Origin: Pseudomonas nabeulensis
Lineage (GTDB): Bacteria > Pseudomonadota > Gammaproteobacteria > Pseudomonadales > Pseudomonadaceae
Direction: 5' to 3'
Length of the DNA stretch: 37,699 bases
Assembly (NCBI RefSeq): GCF_004682045.1
Contig: NZ_QUZT01000065.1
Coordinates: 1 to 37,699 of the forward strand
Below are positions 19,096 to 26,090 of the stretch, one piece after another. The notes beneath the pieces were generated by a model. It was not told the DNA's origin and ran no database searches. It worked only from the letters and a program-made list of their open reading frames with translations. Numbering within the stretch: the first letter of the stretch is position 1; every line of letters starts with the position of its first letter. The translations under genes and the position numbers were made by a program.

Positions 19096-19120
19096 AAAAA
19101 TGGGGCGTTGGTACGCCCCA
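19096..19120 (-). terminator. Intrinsic terminator between dksA and gluQ
   Basis: GGGGCGT and ACGCCCC form a 7-bp stem with a four-base loop, followed on the minus strand by a run of five T residues. It ends most dksA transcripts before gluQ. Confidence 0.85.
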
Positions 19121-19139
19121 TTCATTCAGCTCGGAAGGA

Positions 19140-19583
19140 TTACTTGCCGACCTGTTTTTCCTTGATTTCAGCCAAGGTCTTGCAGTCTACGCAGAGGTCC
19201 GCTGTAGGGCGGGCTTCCAGACGACGGATACCGATCTCGACGCCGCAGGATTCGCACCAGCCGTATTCTTCGTCCTTGATCAGTTGCAGTGTCTTGTCGA
19301 TCTTCTTGATCAACTTGCGCTCGCGATCACGGGCACGCAGTTCAAGGGCGAATTCTTCTTCCTGGCTCGCTCGGTCAGCCGGGTCGGGGAAGTTGGCTGC
19401 TTCGTCCTTCATATGGTCAACCGTGCGGTCGACCTCCTGCATCAAGTCCTGTTTCCACTTGTTGAGGATCTTGGTGAAGTGCTCGCGCATGGGCTCGCCC
19501 ATGTACTCCTCACCTTTCTTCTCTACGTAGGGTTCGAAGCCATTGAGACCTTGAGTCTGCTGTTGCTTTGCTTGGGTGGACAT
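19140..19583 (-). CDS. dksA: RNA polymerase-binding transcription factor DksA
   Basis: The 147-aa protein binds the secondary channel of RNA polymerase and works with ppGpp to control rRNA and amino-acid promoters. The N-terminal half forms the coiled-coil, with acidic tip residues within FPDPADRASQEEE. The zinc finger CESC...CVDC near the C-terminus has all four cysteines, so this is the canonical form and not the Cys-poor DksA2 paralogue. The ATG at 19583 has AGAGGCGG upstream and fits the family. The long leader (19584-19902, shared with a divergent aminotransferase) holds no other gene. Confidence 0.97.
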   Translation of the reverse strand: MSTQAKQQQTQGLNGFEPYVEKKGEEYMGEPMREHFTKILNKWKQDLMQEVDRTVDHMKDEAANFPDPADRASQEEEFALELRARDRERKLIKKIDKTLQLIKDEEYGWCESCGVEIGIRRLEARPTADLCVDCKTLAEIKEKQVGK

Positions 19584-19863
19584 GAATAGACCGCCTCTCA
19601 CTCTTCTAATCCATTGCGCAGGATTGCAACGTCACCGACACCTGCCGGCCCTGCGGCTGCAAGCGGGCGAACTTACCAGATAGATTCGGGGTGCGCCACT
19701 CCCGGTTGTCGAGCCCGTCGCAGCCGGGTCGCAAACGGCGATAGCCCGTCGTGACTGGGTATGCTGGGTCTCGACTATTGATTTTAGTCGTTTTGCCGGC
19801 GCTTGCCCGGACCGCACAGGCCGCCGGGCAGGCAATAGAACATGTTTTACGACGCGGGTTCGG

Positions 19864-19869
19864 TAGAAT
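19864..19869 (+). promoter_or_regulatory. Possible -10 box of the aminotransferase gene
   Basis: TAGAAT occurs 33 bp before the ATG. The -35 region is poor. In the 19584-19902 interval I see no other clear element besides this and the dksA ribosome-binding site. The dksA promoter itself is not recognisable. Confidence 0.3.
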
Positions 19870-19902
19870 CCTGATTTTGTCCTCACCGTCTAAGGAAGGC
19901 TA

Positions 19903-21075
19903 ATGGCCCAGCCCTACAGTGCGCGCAGTCGCGCCATCGAACCTTTTCATGTCATGGCGTTGCTGGCGCGTGCCAACGAGCTGCAGGCCGCCGGCCACGA
20001 TGTGATCCATCTGGAGATTGGCGAGCCGGATTTCACCACGGCCGAGCCGATCATCCAGGCCGGCCAGGCGGCGCTGGCCAATGGCAAGACGCGCTACACC
20101 GCAGCGCGTGGTTTGCCGGAATTGCGTGAGGCCATCAGTGGTTTCTACCAGCAGCGTTATGGTTTGAGCGTCGATCCGGAGCGCATCCTGATTACGCCTG
20201 GCGGTTCTGGCGCACTGTTGCTGGCGAGCAGTCTGTTGGTGGACCCCGGCAAGCACTGGCTGCTGGCCGACCCCGGCTACCCGTGCAATCGGCACTTTCT
20301 GCGATTGGTGGAAGGCGCGGCGCAATTGGTGCCGGTTGGCCCCGAGGTGCGTTATCAATTGACTGCCGACTTGGTGAACAAACACTGGGACCAAGACAGC
20401 GTGGGCGCGCTGGTCGCCTCCCCGGCCAATCCCACCGGCACGATCCTTACGCGGGATGAACTGGCTGAATTATCCGGCGCAATCAAGGCACGTAATGGCC
20501 ATCTGGTGGTGGATGAGATCTACCACGGCCTTACCTACGGCACCGATGCCGCCAGCGTGCTGGAAGTGGATGATGACGCTTTTGTCCTGAATAGTTTTTC
20601 GAAGTATTTCGGCATGACCGGCTGGCGCCTGGGTTGGCTGGTGGCGCCGCCTGCGGCAGTGGGCGAGTTGGAGAAACTGGCGCAAAACCTCTACATCAGC
20701 GCGCCTAGCATGGCCCAGCATGCGGCGCTGGCCTGCTTCACCCCGCAAACCCTGAGCATTCTGGAACAGCGCCGCGCTGAGTTTGGCCGCCGTCGCGACT
20801 TCCTATTACCCGCATTGCGCGAGCTGGGTTTTTGTATCGCCGTCGAGCCGGAAGGCGCGTTTTATTTGTATGCCGATATCAGCAAGTTCGGCGGGGATGC
20901 CTTCGCGTTCTGTAGGCACTTCCTCGAAACCGAGCATGTGGCCTTCACGCCGGGCCTGGACTTTGGCCGTCATCAAGCCGGTCATCATGTGCGCTTTGCC
21001 TACACGCAAAACCTTGATCGGCTACAGGAAGCGGTGGAGCGAATCACTCGTGGCTTACGGAGCTGGCAAGGCTGA
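19903..21075 (+). CDS. PLP-dependent aminotransferase, class I/II
   Basis: The 390-aa fold-type I aminotransferase resembles aspartate/aromatic aminotransferases. The substrate-binding IEIGEPDF-like motif reads LEIGEPDFTT, the NPTG motif is in ASPANPTGTIL, and the PLP lysine lies in LNSFSKYFGMTGWRLGW. A C-terminal arginine for the alpha-carboxylate is in HHVRFAYTQN. The donor and acceptor cannot be decided from sequence. The ribosome-binding site AAGGAAGG precedes the ATG. The stop codon overlaps the sfsA start (TGATG), so the two form an operon. Confidence 0.9.
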   Translation: MAQPYSARSRAIEPFHVMALLARANELQAAGHDVIHLEIGEPDFTTAEPIIQAGQAALANGKTRYTAARGLPELREAISGFYQQRYGLSVDPERILITPGGSGALLLASSLLVDPGKHWLLADPGYPCNRHFLRLVEGAAQLVPVGPEVRYQLTADLVNKHWDQDSVGALVASPANPTGTILTRDELAELSGAIKARNGHLVVDEIYHGLTYGTDAASVLEVDDDAFVLNSFSKYFGMTGWRLGWLVAPPAAVGELEKLAQNLYISAPSMAQHAALACFTPQTLSILEQRRAEFGRRRDFLLPALRELGFCIAVEPEGAFYLYADISKFGGDAFAFCRHFLETEHVAFTPGLDFGRHQAGHHVRFAYTQNLDRLQEAVERITRGLRSWQG

Positions 21076-21785
21076 TGCGTTTTAATCCTCCCCTCGAAGA
21101 AGGCCGGCTGATCCGCCGTTACAAGCGTTTTCTCACCGATATCGAAACCGTTACCGGCGAGTTACTCACTATTCACTGCCCTAACACCGGCTCGATGCTC
21201 AATTGCATGGTTGAAGGTGGGCAGGTCTGGTTCAGTCGCTCCAATGATCCCAAGCGCAAGTTGCCCGGCACCTGGGAAATCGCCGAGACGCCCCAGGGCC
21301 GGCTGGCGTGCGTGAACACGGCGCGGGCCAATCAATTGGTTGAAGAAGCGTTGCGGGCGGGGATCATCACCGAACTCAACGGCTTTACCGCATTGAAGCG
21401 CGAAGTGCCTTACGGCCAGGAGAACAGCCGCATCGATTTTCGTTTGGACTATCCCGACGGCACGGCGTATGTCGAAGTCAAAAGTGTGACCTTGGGTTTC
21501 GATGGCTCCACCGTTGCGGCCTTCCCGGATGCGGTGACCCAGCGCGGGGCGAAGCATCTGCGCGAGCTGGCCCATCTGGCGCGAGATGGCGTGCGGGCGG
21601 TGCAACTGTACTGCGTGAATCTATCGGGGATTGATGCGGTGCGCCCGGCCAAGGAGATTGACGCCGGTTACGCCGCGGCTTTGCGTGAAGCCAAGGCCGC
21701 AGGTGTGGAGGTCTTGGCCTATGGCGTGCGAGTGACGTCTGAGGAAGTCGTAGTGGATCGCCGTCTGGACGTCGTGTTCGACTAG
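21075..21785 (+). CDS. sfsA: DNA/RNA nuclease SfsA
   Basis: The 236-aa protein belongs to the SfsA family, first described as a sugar fermentation stimulator in E. coli and later linked to nucleic-acid binding or nuclease activity. The N-terminal OB-like segment LLTIHCPNTGSML and the PD-(D/E)XK-type core with IDFRLDYPDGTAYVEVKSVTL (acidic residues plus EVK) are seen. Length matches the family. Translation is coupled to the preceding aminotransferase by a 1-bp overlap. Its cellular role in Pseudomonas is not established. Confidence 0.93.
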   Translation: MRFNPPLEEGRLIRRYKRFLTDIETVTGELLTIHCPNTGSMLNCMVEGGQVWFSRSNDPKRKLPGTWEIAETPQGRLACVNTARANQLVEEALRAGIITELNGFTALKREVPYGQENSRIDFRLDYPDGTAYVEVKSVTLGFDGSTVAAFPDAVTQRGAKHLRELAHLARDGVRAVQLYCVNLSGIDAVRPAKEIDAGYAAALREAKAAGVEVLAYGVRVTSEEVVVDRRLDVVFD

Positions 21786-22099
21786 AGTTGCACCCACAGG
21801 CCCTGTGCATCTTCGCGACCGGGCAGGGCCTTGAGGCTTTGTCCGGCGCAGGGCCCGGCGATGCATTCGCCGCTTTCGATCAGGAACAGCGCGCCGTGGG
21901 TAGCGCACTGGATCAGGCTGGCGCTGGAGTCGAGGAACTGGTCGGGCTTCCATTCCAGTGGAATGCCGCGATGGGGGCAGCGGTTGAGATAGAAGTAGGC
22001 AATACCTTCCCGGCGCACGGCCAGTAATTTGCAACCATCGATTTCAAAACCGAGGCTGCTGTCTGGCGCGAGGGTGTCGGAGGGGCAGAGAAACTTCAT
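21782..22099 (-). CDS. Rieske [2Fe-2S] domain protein
   Basis: This small protein (105 aa) consists of a single Rieske domain. Both cluster-binding boxes are complete: CPHRG (Cys and His) and CATHGALF (Cys and His). It resembles the ferredoxin components of non-heme oxygenases, but no oxygenase gene lies nearby, so its partner is unknown. An AAGGA ribosome-binding site lies 5 nt before the ATG. Its end overlaps the sfsA end by 4 bp in convergent orientation. It is divergent from hmuT and shares a 156-bp control region with a Fur-box candidate, which may link it to iron supply. Confidence 0.88.
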   Translation of the reverse strand: MKFLCPSDTLAPDSSLGFEIDGCKLLAVRREGIAYFYLNRCPHRGIPLEWKPDQFLDSSASLIQCATHGALFLIESGECIAGPCAGQSLKALPGREDAQGLWVQL

Positions 22100-22123
22100 T
22101 TCAATCCTTAAGTGCCTTGACGT

Positions 22124-22142
22124 TCAAATGCAAACAATTATC
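22124..22142. promoter_or_regulatory. Candidate Fur box between Rieske gene and hmuT
   Basis: The 19-base site matches the Fur consensus GATAATGATAATCATTATC at 12 of 19 positions, ending in a perfect ATTATC. A TTGACG at 22118-22123 is a possible -35 box for hmuT. Iron repression of heme uptake is expected for the family. Confidence 0.5.
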
Positions 22143-22255
22143 AAATGCCGGCTTCGCCCGTTGGCTGAGCGGGCGCTCAATACGATGCCGGGCAGGGGTT
22201 ATCTGTCACATCGATGAGTGCTTGCGCGGCCCTGCCCTTGGAAGGAAACCCTGTT

Positions 22256-23134
22256 ATGCGCCTGAGTGCCAGCGCTATTGCGCTTGTTGTCGGACTGCTG
22301 GTCAACGCTGGGGCACACGCCTCTGAACTGCCACAACGTTGGGTCAGCGCCGGTGGGGCCTTGTCGGAGTGGGTGACGGCGTTGGGCGGTGAGTCCAAGT
22401 TGGTCGGCGTGGACACCACTAGCCAGCACCCTGAATCCCTCAAAGCCCTTCCGAGCATCGGCTATCAGCGACAGTTGTCGGCCGAAGGCATCTTGAGTTT
22501 GCGCCCGCAGATATTGGTGGGCACTGAGGAAATGGGGCCACCGCCGGTGCTGGCGCAGATTCGCAGCGCGGGGGTACAGGTGGAGATGTTCTCGGCGCAG
22601 CCGGACTTGCCAACCTTGAAAGGCAATCTCCAGCACTTGGGCAAGCTGTTGGGTAGCGAGGCCAAGGCCAGCGAATTGTTTACCGAATATGAGCAAGCGC
22701 TCGATCAGCAAAAGAGCTGGGTTGCCAAGGCACAAACCACGCAAAAGGCCCCGGGGGTGTTGCTGCTGCTCGGTCATGCAGGCGGCAAGCCCTTGATTGC
22801 CGGCAAGGAGACGGCTGCCGATTGGATGTTGCAGCAGGCGGGCGGAAAAAACCTGGCAACCCACGCGGGCTACAAGCCGTTCTCGGTGGAGTCATTGGCG
22901 GGGTTGAGCCCGGATGTGATTGTGTTCGCCGACCGTGCCCTGACGGGCGATGCAGCGCGTGCGGCCTTGTTCAAGGAAAACCCGATCCTGGCCTCGACGC
23001 CGGCGGCGAAGAACGGGCGGGTTTTTGAGCTGGACCCGACATTGCTGGTGGGTGGCTTGGGGCCGCGCTTGCCGCAGAGCCTCGTCAAGTTGTCTGCGGG
23101 TTTTTACCCCTCCCAGGCTAAGCCTGCTCCATGA
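22256..23134 (+). CDS. hmuT: Heme ABC transporter substrate-binding protein
   Basis: The protein (292 aa) binds heme in the periplasm and hands it to the HmuUV importer. A signal peptide covers about residues 1-22 (MRLSASAIALVVGLLVNAGA and an AHA cleavage region). The mature part is a class III binding protein fold as in HmuT/PhuT/ShuT. I chose the ATG at 22256, with AAGGA 9 nt upstream, because it places the signal peptide at the start. A longer in-frame start at 22214 would add 14 residues. The stop overlaps the hmuU start by 4 bp. The orthologue in P. aeruginosa is phuT. No TonB-dependent receptor or heme-degrading phuS gene is in the window. Confidence 0.92.
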   Translation: MRLSASAIALVVGLLVNAGAHASELPQRWVSAGGALSEWVTALGGESKLVGVDTTSQHPESLKALPSIGYQRQLSAEGILSLRPQILVGTEEMGPPPVLAQIRSAGVQVEMFSAQPDLPTLKGNLQHLGKLLGSEAKASELFTEYEQALDQQKSWVAKAQTTQKAPGVLLLLGHAGGKPLIAGKETAADWMLQQAGGKNLATHAGYKPFSVESLAGLSPDVIVFADRALTGDAARAALFKENPILASTPAAKNGRVFELDPTLLVGGLGPRLPQSLVKLSAGFYPSQAKPAP

Positions 23135-24168
23135 CCACCCTGGTTAAACCACGCACCTTGTTTATCGGGCTGGCGCTGCTGTGTGTGTTGGCGATTTGGC
23201 TCTCACTGGCACTGGGCCCCGTCAGCCTGCCGTTGCTGGACACGCTCAAAGCGGCGTTGCGCTTGATGGGTGCGCCAATCGAAGCCCAAGGGCTGGAGCA
23301 GGCGGAGCTGATCCTGGGCCAGATCCGTTTGCCGCGCACGCTGCTGGGATTGGCGGTGGGCGGCGTCCTTGCATTGTCGGGCGTGGCAATGCAGGGATTG
23401 TTCCGTAACCCGCTGGCGGATCCCGGGTTGGTCGGTGTGTCCAGCGGTGCAGCGCTTGGGGCGGCGGTGGCGATTGTCGGCGGCTCGTTCTTTGGCGGTT
23501 TGCCGGAGGCGTTCGGGCCATACCTTTTGTCGTTGTGTGCATTTCTCGGCGGGCTGGGCGTGACTGCGTTGGTCTACCGGCTCGGGCGCCGCAATGGCCA
23601 GACCAGTGTGGCGACAATGCTGCTGGCCGGTATCGCGCTGACGGCGCTCGCCGGTTCGGCGGTAGGTTTGTTCACCTATGTGGCGGACGACGCGACCTTG
23701 CGCACCCTGACCTTCTGGAATCTGGGCAGCCTTAACGGTGCCAGTTATTCACGGTTATGGCCGCTGCTGCTGGTGACTGCCGGTGTGGCGCTGTGGTTGC
23801 CGCGTCGGGCCAAGGCGCTGAATGCGCTTTTGCTGGGAGAGTCCGAGGCCAATCATCTGGGGATTGATGTTGAGGGGTTAAAGCGCGAGTTGGTGTTCTG
23901 CACGGCCATGGGCGTCGGTGCTGCGGTGGCTGCTGCGGGCATGATCGGGTTTGTCGGATTGGTGGTGCCCCATTTGGTGCGATTGCTGTCGGGGCCGGAT
24001 CATCGGGTGTTGTTGCCTGCGTCGGTGCTGGCGGGCGCGTCCTTGCTGCTTTTGGCTGATTTGGTTGCGCGCCTGGCCTTGGCACCGGCGGAGTTGCCGA
24101 TCGGGATTGTCACTGCATTTATAGGCGCGCCCCTTTTTCTTTATCTGTTGCTGTACAGGAGAGTCTGA
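23131..24168 (+). CDS. hmuU: Heme ABC transporter permease
   Basis: The 345-aa protein is a FecCD/BtuC-type inner-membrane permease with about nine or ten membrane helices. The family motifs GVALSGVAMQGLFRNPLADPGLVGVSSGAALG and GFVGLVVPHLVR (in pieces: ALSGVAMQGLFRNPLADPG and GFVGLVVPHLVRLL) mark the conserved coupling regions. It pairs with HmuV and receives heme from HmuT. Start and stop overlap with its neighbours (ATGA with hmuT, TGATG with hmuV) show a tightly coupled operon. Confidence 0.94.
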   Translation: MTTLVKPRTLFIGLALLCVLAIWLSLALGPVSLPLLDTLKAALRLMGAPIEAQGLEQAELILGQIRLPRTLLGLAVGGVLALSGVAMQGLFRNPLADPGLVGVSSGAALGAAVAIVGGSFFGGLPEAFGPYLLSLCAFLGGLGVTALVYRLGRRNGQTSVATMLLAGIALTALAGSAVGLFTYVADDATLRTLTFWNLGSLNGASYSRLWPLLLVTAGVALWLPRRAKALNALLLGESEANHLGIDVEGLKRELVFCTAMGVGAAVAAAGMIGFVGLVVPHLVRLLSGPDHRVLLPASVLAGASLLLLADLVARLALAPAELPIGIVTAFIGAPLFLYLLLYRRV

Positions 24169-24935
24169 TGCTGCGGGTGGAAAAGTTGCAGATCCGTCGC
24201 AATCACAAGACTGTGCTGGCCGATGTCACGCTGGACCTGCAACCGGGCGAAGTGCTCGGCGTGCTAGGCCCAAATGGTGCGGGCAAAAGCACGCTGCTCG
24301 GCGCGCTGTGCGGTGAGCTGAAACCGGATGCAGGGCACGTTTGGCTGGACCAACGCCCGCTGAGCGAGTGGGGTGGTGCGCAACGAGCGCAGCGTCTAGC
24401 GGTTCTGCCGCAGACCTCGACGCTGGATTTCGCGTTTCGTGTCGATGAGGTGGTCGGCATGGGGCGTTTGCCTCATCAGACCGGTCGCGTGCGTGACGAC
24501 GAAATTATTGAGGCTGCCCTGCACGCGGCGGATGTCGGTCATTTGAGCGGTCGCAGCTACTTGGCACTGTCCGGTGGCGAACGCCAACGAGTGCACTTGG
24601 CGCGTGTGCTGGCGCAGCTCTGGCCGGGTGAGGCGGGGCAGACACTGCTGCTGGATGAACCGACTTCGATGCTTGATCCCCTGCATCAACATACGACCTT
24701 ACAGTCGATTCGCACCTTTGCCGATCGCGGCGCGGCGGTGCTGGTAATCCTCCACGACCTCAATCTGGCCGCTCGTTACTGTGATCGGATCCTGCTGCTG
24801 GAGGAAGGCCGTCCTCATGCTTTGGATACGCCATTGCAGGTAATGCGCCCAGAGCCATTAAAAGCAGTGTTTGGATTGGATGTGTTGGTACAGCCCCATC
24901 CAGAGCGCGGGCATCCGTTGATCATTGCGCGTTAA
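24168..24935 (+). CDS. hmuV: Heme ABC transporter ATP-binding protein
   Basis: The 255-aa ATPase powers heme import. Walker A is GPNGAGKST, the signature is LSGGERQRVHLARVLAQLW, Walker B is TLLLDEPTSMLD, and the H-loop histidine is in ILHDLNLAARY. It has the length of HmuV/PhuV. The gene ends 18 bp before the 3' end of the convergent PrrF RNA, with no T-rich terminator of its own on the plus strand. Read-through would make RNA antisense to PrrF. Confidence 0.95.
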   Translation: MLRVEKLQIRRNHKTVLADVTLDLQPGEVLGVLGPNGAGKSTLLGALCGELKPDAGHVWLDQRPLSEWGGAQRAQRLAVLPQTSTLDFAFRVDEVVGMGRLPHQTGRVRDDEIIEAALHAADVGHLSGRSYLALSGGERQRVHLARVLAQLWPGEAGQTLLLDEPTSMLDPLHQHTTLQSIRTFADRGAAVLVILHDLNLAARYCDRILLLEEGRPHALDTPLQVMRPEPLKAVFGLDVLVQPHPERGHPLIIAR

Positions 24936-24953
24936 ACGCAGTTTTCCACAGGC

Positions 24954-24980
24954 AAAAAAAGACCCGGCAAGAGCCGGGTC
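24954..24980 (-). terminator. PrrF intrinsic terminator
   Basis: GACCCGGC and GCCGGGTC form an 8-bp stem with a four-base loop, followed on the minus strand by seven T residues. Confidence 0.9.
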
Positions 24981-25067
24981 AAATAACCGTGATTAGCCTG
25001 ATGAGGAGATAATCTGAGAGTCCGAACCAATGGTCTTTCAGTTATCGGCTGATCTCGCGACCAGTTG
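24954..25067 (-). ncRNA. prrF: PrrF iron-responsive small RNA
   Basis: The transcript is about 114 nt. It starts with an ACTGGTCGCGAGATCAGCC hairpin, holds the unpaired core region that in known PrrF pairs with sodB and other iron-protein mRNAs (TCTCCTCATCAGGCTAATCA), and ends in a GACCCGGC/GCCGGGTC terminator with seven Ts. It is preceded by a good promoter overlapped by a strong Fur box. Known PrrF RNAs are made under iron starvation, bind Hfq and shut down non-essential iron proteins. Only one copy is seen here, unlike the tandem pair in P. aeruginosa. The location beside the heme-uptake operon is shared with P. aeruginosa. Confidence 0.93.
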
Positions 25068-25068
25068 T

Positions 25069-25100
25069 GATAATCATAACGATTCTCATTTGAGAGTCAA
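25069..25100 (-). promoter_or_regulatory. PrrF promoter with overlapping Fur box
   Basis: On the minus strand TTGACT (25095-25100) and TATGAT (25073-25078) are 16 bp apart. Two overlapping Fur boxes cover the region: 25075-25093 matches the consensus at 13 of 19 and 25069-25087 at 14 of 19. The arrangement indicates repression by Fur with iron. Confidence 0.9.
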
Positions 25101-25178
25101 TATTTGTTTTTGCGTACTTCCCGGGTTTTCTCAAACGCTTGTTTGGAATGCCTGCAAACGCTGGTTTATCTCGCAGAA

Positions 25179-25451
25179 CTAATTCTTCTGACGCGCCGAA
25201 ATCGCATCCAATTGGCGATTCAGCGCTTCTTTGCGCTCGACAGGAATATCGTTCCAGTGCACATCCATCAATGCCCCCTCGATTGCATACAGCAATACTT
25301 TCGACGCCCGGAACCCGCGAGTCCGCACGGCTCGGTAGGCATCGACCGCGCCCAGGCGACGCAAGTCGGACGCACTGTGGATGCCCACCGCATGCAGCCA
25401 CTGTGCCGAGGTTTTGCCGAGGTTTTTCAGGTGTTGCAGCTCATCATTCAT
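25179..25451 (-). CDS. TfoX/Sxy C-terminal domain protein
   Basis: This is a 90-aa protein of the TfoX C-terminal domain family. It has a helix-hairpin-helix-like pattern (LKNLGKTSAQWLHAVGI, then SASDLRRLGAVDAYRAVRTRG), followed by a helix with KVLLYAIEGALMDVHWNDIP. I chose the ATG at 25451 because AAGGAGG lies just upstream. The in-frame extension to 25502 has no support. Full TfoX regulates competence, but this protein has only the C-terminal domain, whose function is not known. It is transcribed away from the PrrF promoter region. Confidence 0.85.
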   Translation of the reverse strand: MNDELQHLKNLGKTSAQWLHAVGIHSASDLRRLGAVDAYRAVRTRGFRASKVLLYAIEGALMDVHWNDIPVERKEALNRQLDAISARQKN

Positions 25452-25653
25452 CAAGCCTCCTTGCGACGGCCGAACGGTGCGGTGGGTATCGTGACCAGGC
25501 AAGCCTGAAAAGGAGTGTAGCGCTCAGTAGGAAAAGCGTGGTTCTTTGGTCAAGAACGGCCAAAAGCTTATAAGAATGACGCGAGGGTTTTGCTGGCGGG
25601 AATGGGCAGAGGCCCCGGTACGCATGGCGTGCCGGGGTTGAAGGCGGTGTCGT

Positions 25654-25998
25654 TTATTTAGTGCGGTAGCGCAGGCGGGTGCCGAAATTGACGGACATAA
25701 GGATCTCGTCGGCAGTCAGTTCAGGCGGGAAGTAAGCGCCAGAGATCTGTGCATGGGCCAGGCTGGCGCCTTCCAGTGAACAGTCACGCAAATCAAGGCC
25801 GCGCAAGTCGGCGGAACGGAAGTAAGCATCGGTAAAGTCCACGCCCGTGGCATTCAGCTCGCGCAGGTCCAGCCCCCGGAAGTCGCCACCGCGCATATCG
25901 ATGGCACCGTCTTTCGGGCGTTCCTGGTTGAAACCTCGGATATCGTCTTTATGCAGGAGCGAGTAAAGCGGGGTATCAAGAAGCTTGGGCTGACTCAT
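25654..25998 (-). CDS. Pentapeptide repeat-containing protein
   Basis: The 114-aa protein has about eight consecutive pentapeptide repeats (residues 30-85), including the segments DFRGLDLREL, DFTDAYFRSADLRGLDLRDC and SLEGASLAHAQISGAYF. Such repeats fold as a right-handed beta helix. No membrane segment or signal peptide is visible. The ribosome-binding site AGGAG lies 9 nt before the ATG. The role is unknown. The short length argues against a DNA-gyrase-protecting Qnr-type protein, which has about twice as many repeats. Confidence 0.85.
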   Translation of the reverse strand: MSQPKLLDTPLYSLLHKDDIRGFNQERPKDGAIDMRGGDFRGLDLRELNATGVDFTDAYFRSADLRGLDLRDCSLEGASLAHAQISGAYFPPELTADEILMSVNFGTRLRYRTK

Positions 25999-26090
25999 GA
26001 TGGCAACTCCTGTTGGATTTATGACGCCATTATAGTGCCACTATTGCTCGGCCGTGCGCCCAAGTAGGCGACACGACCAAGAAATTTTTC

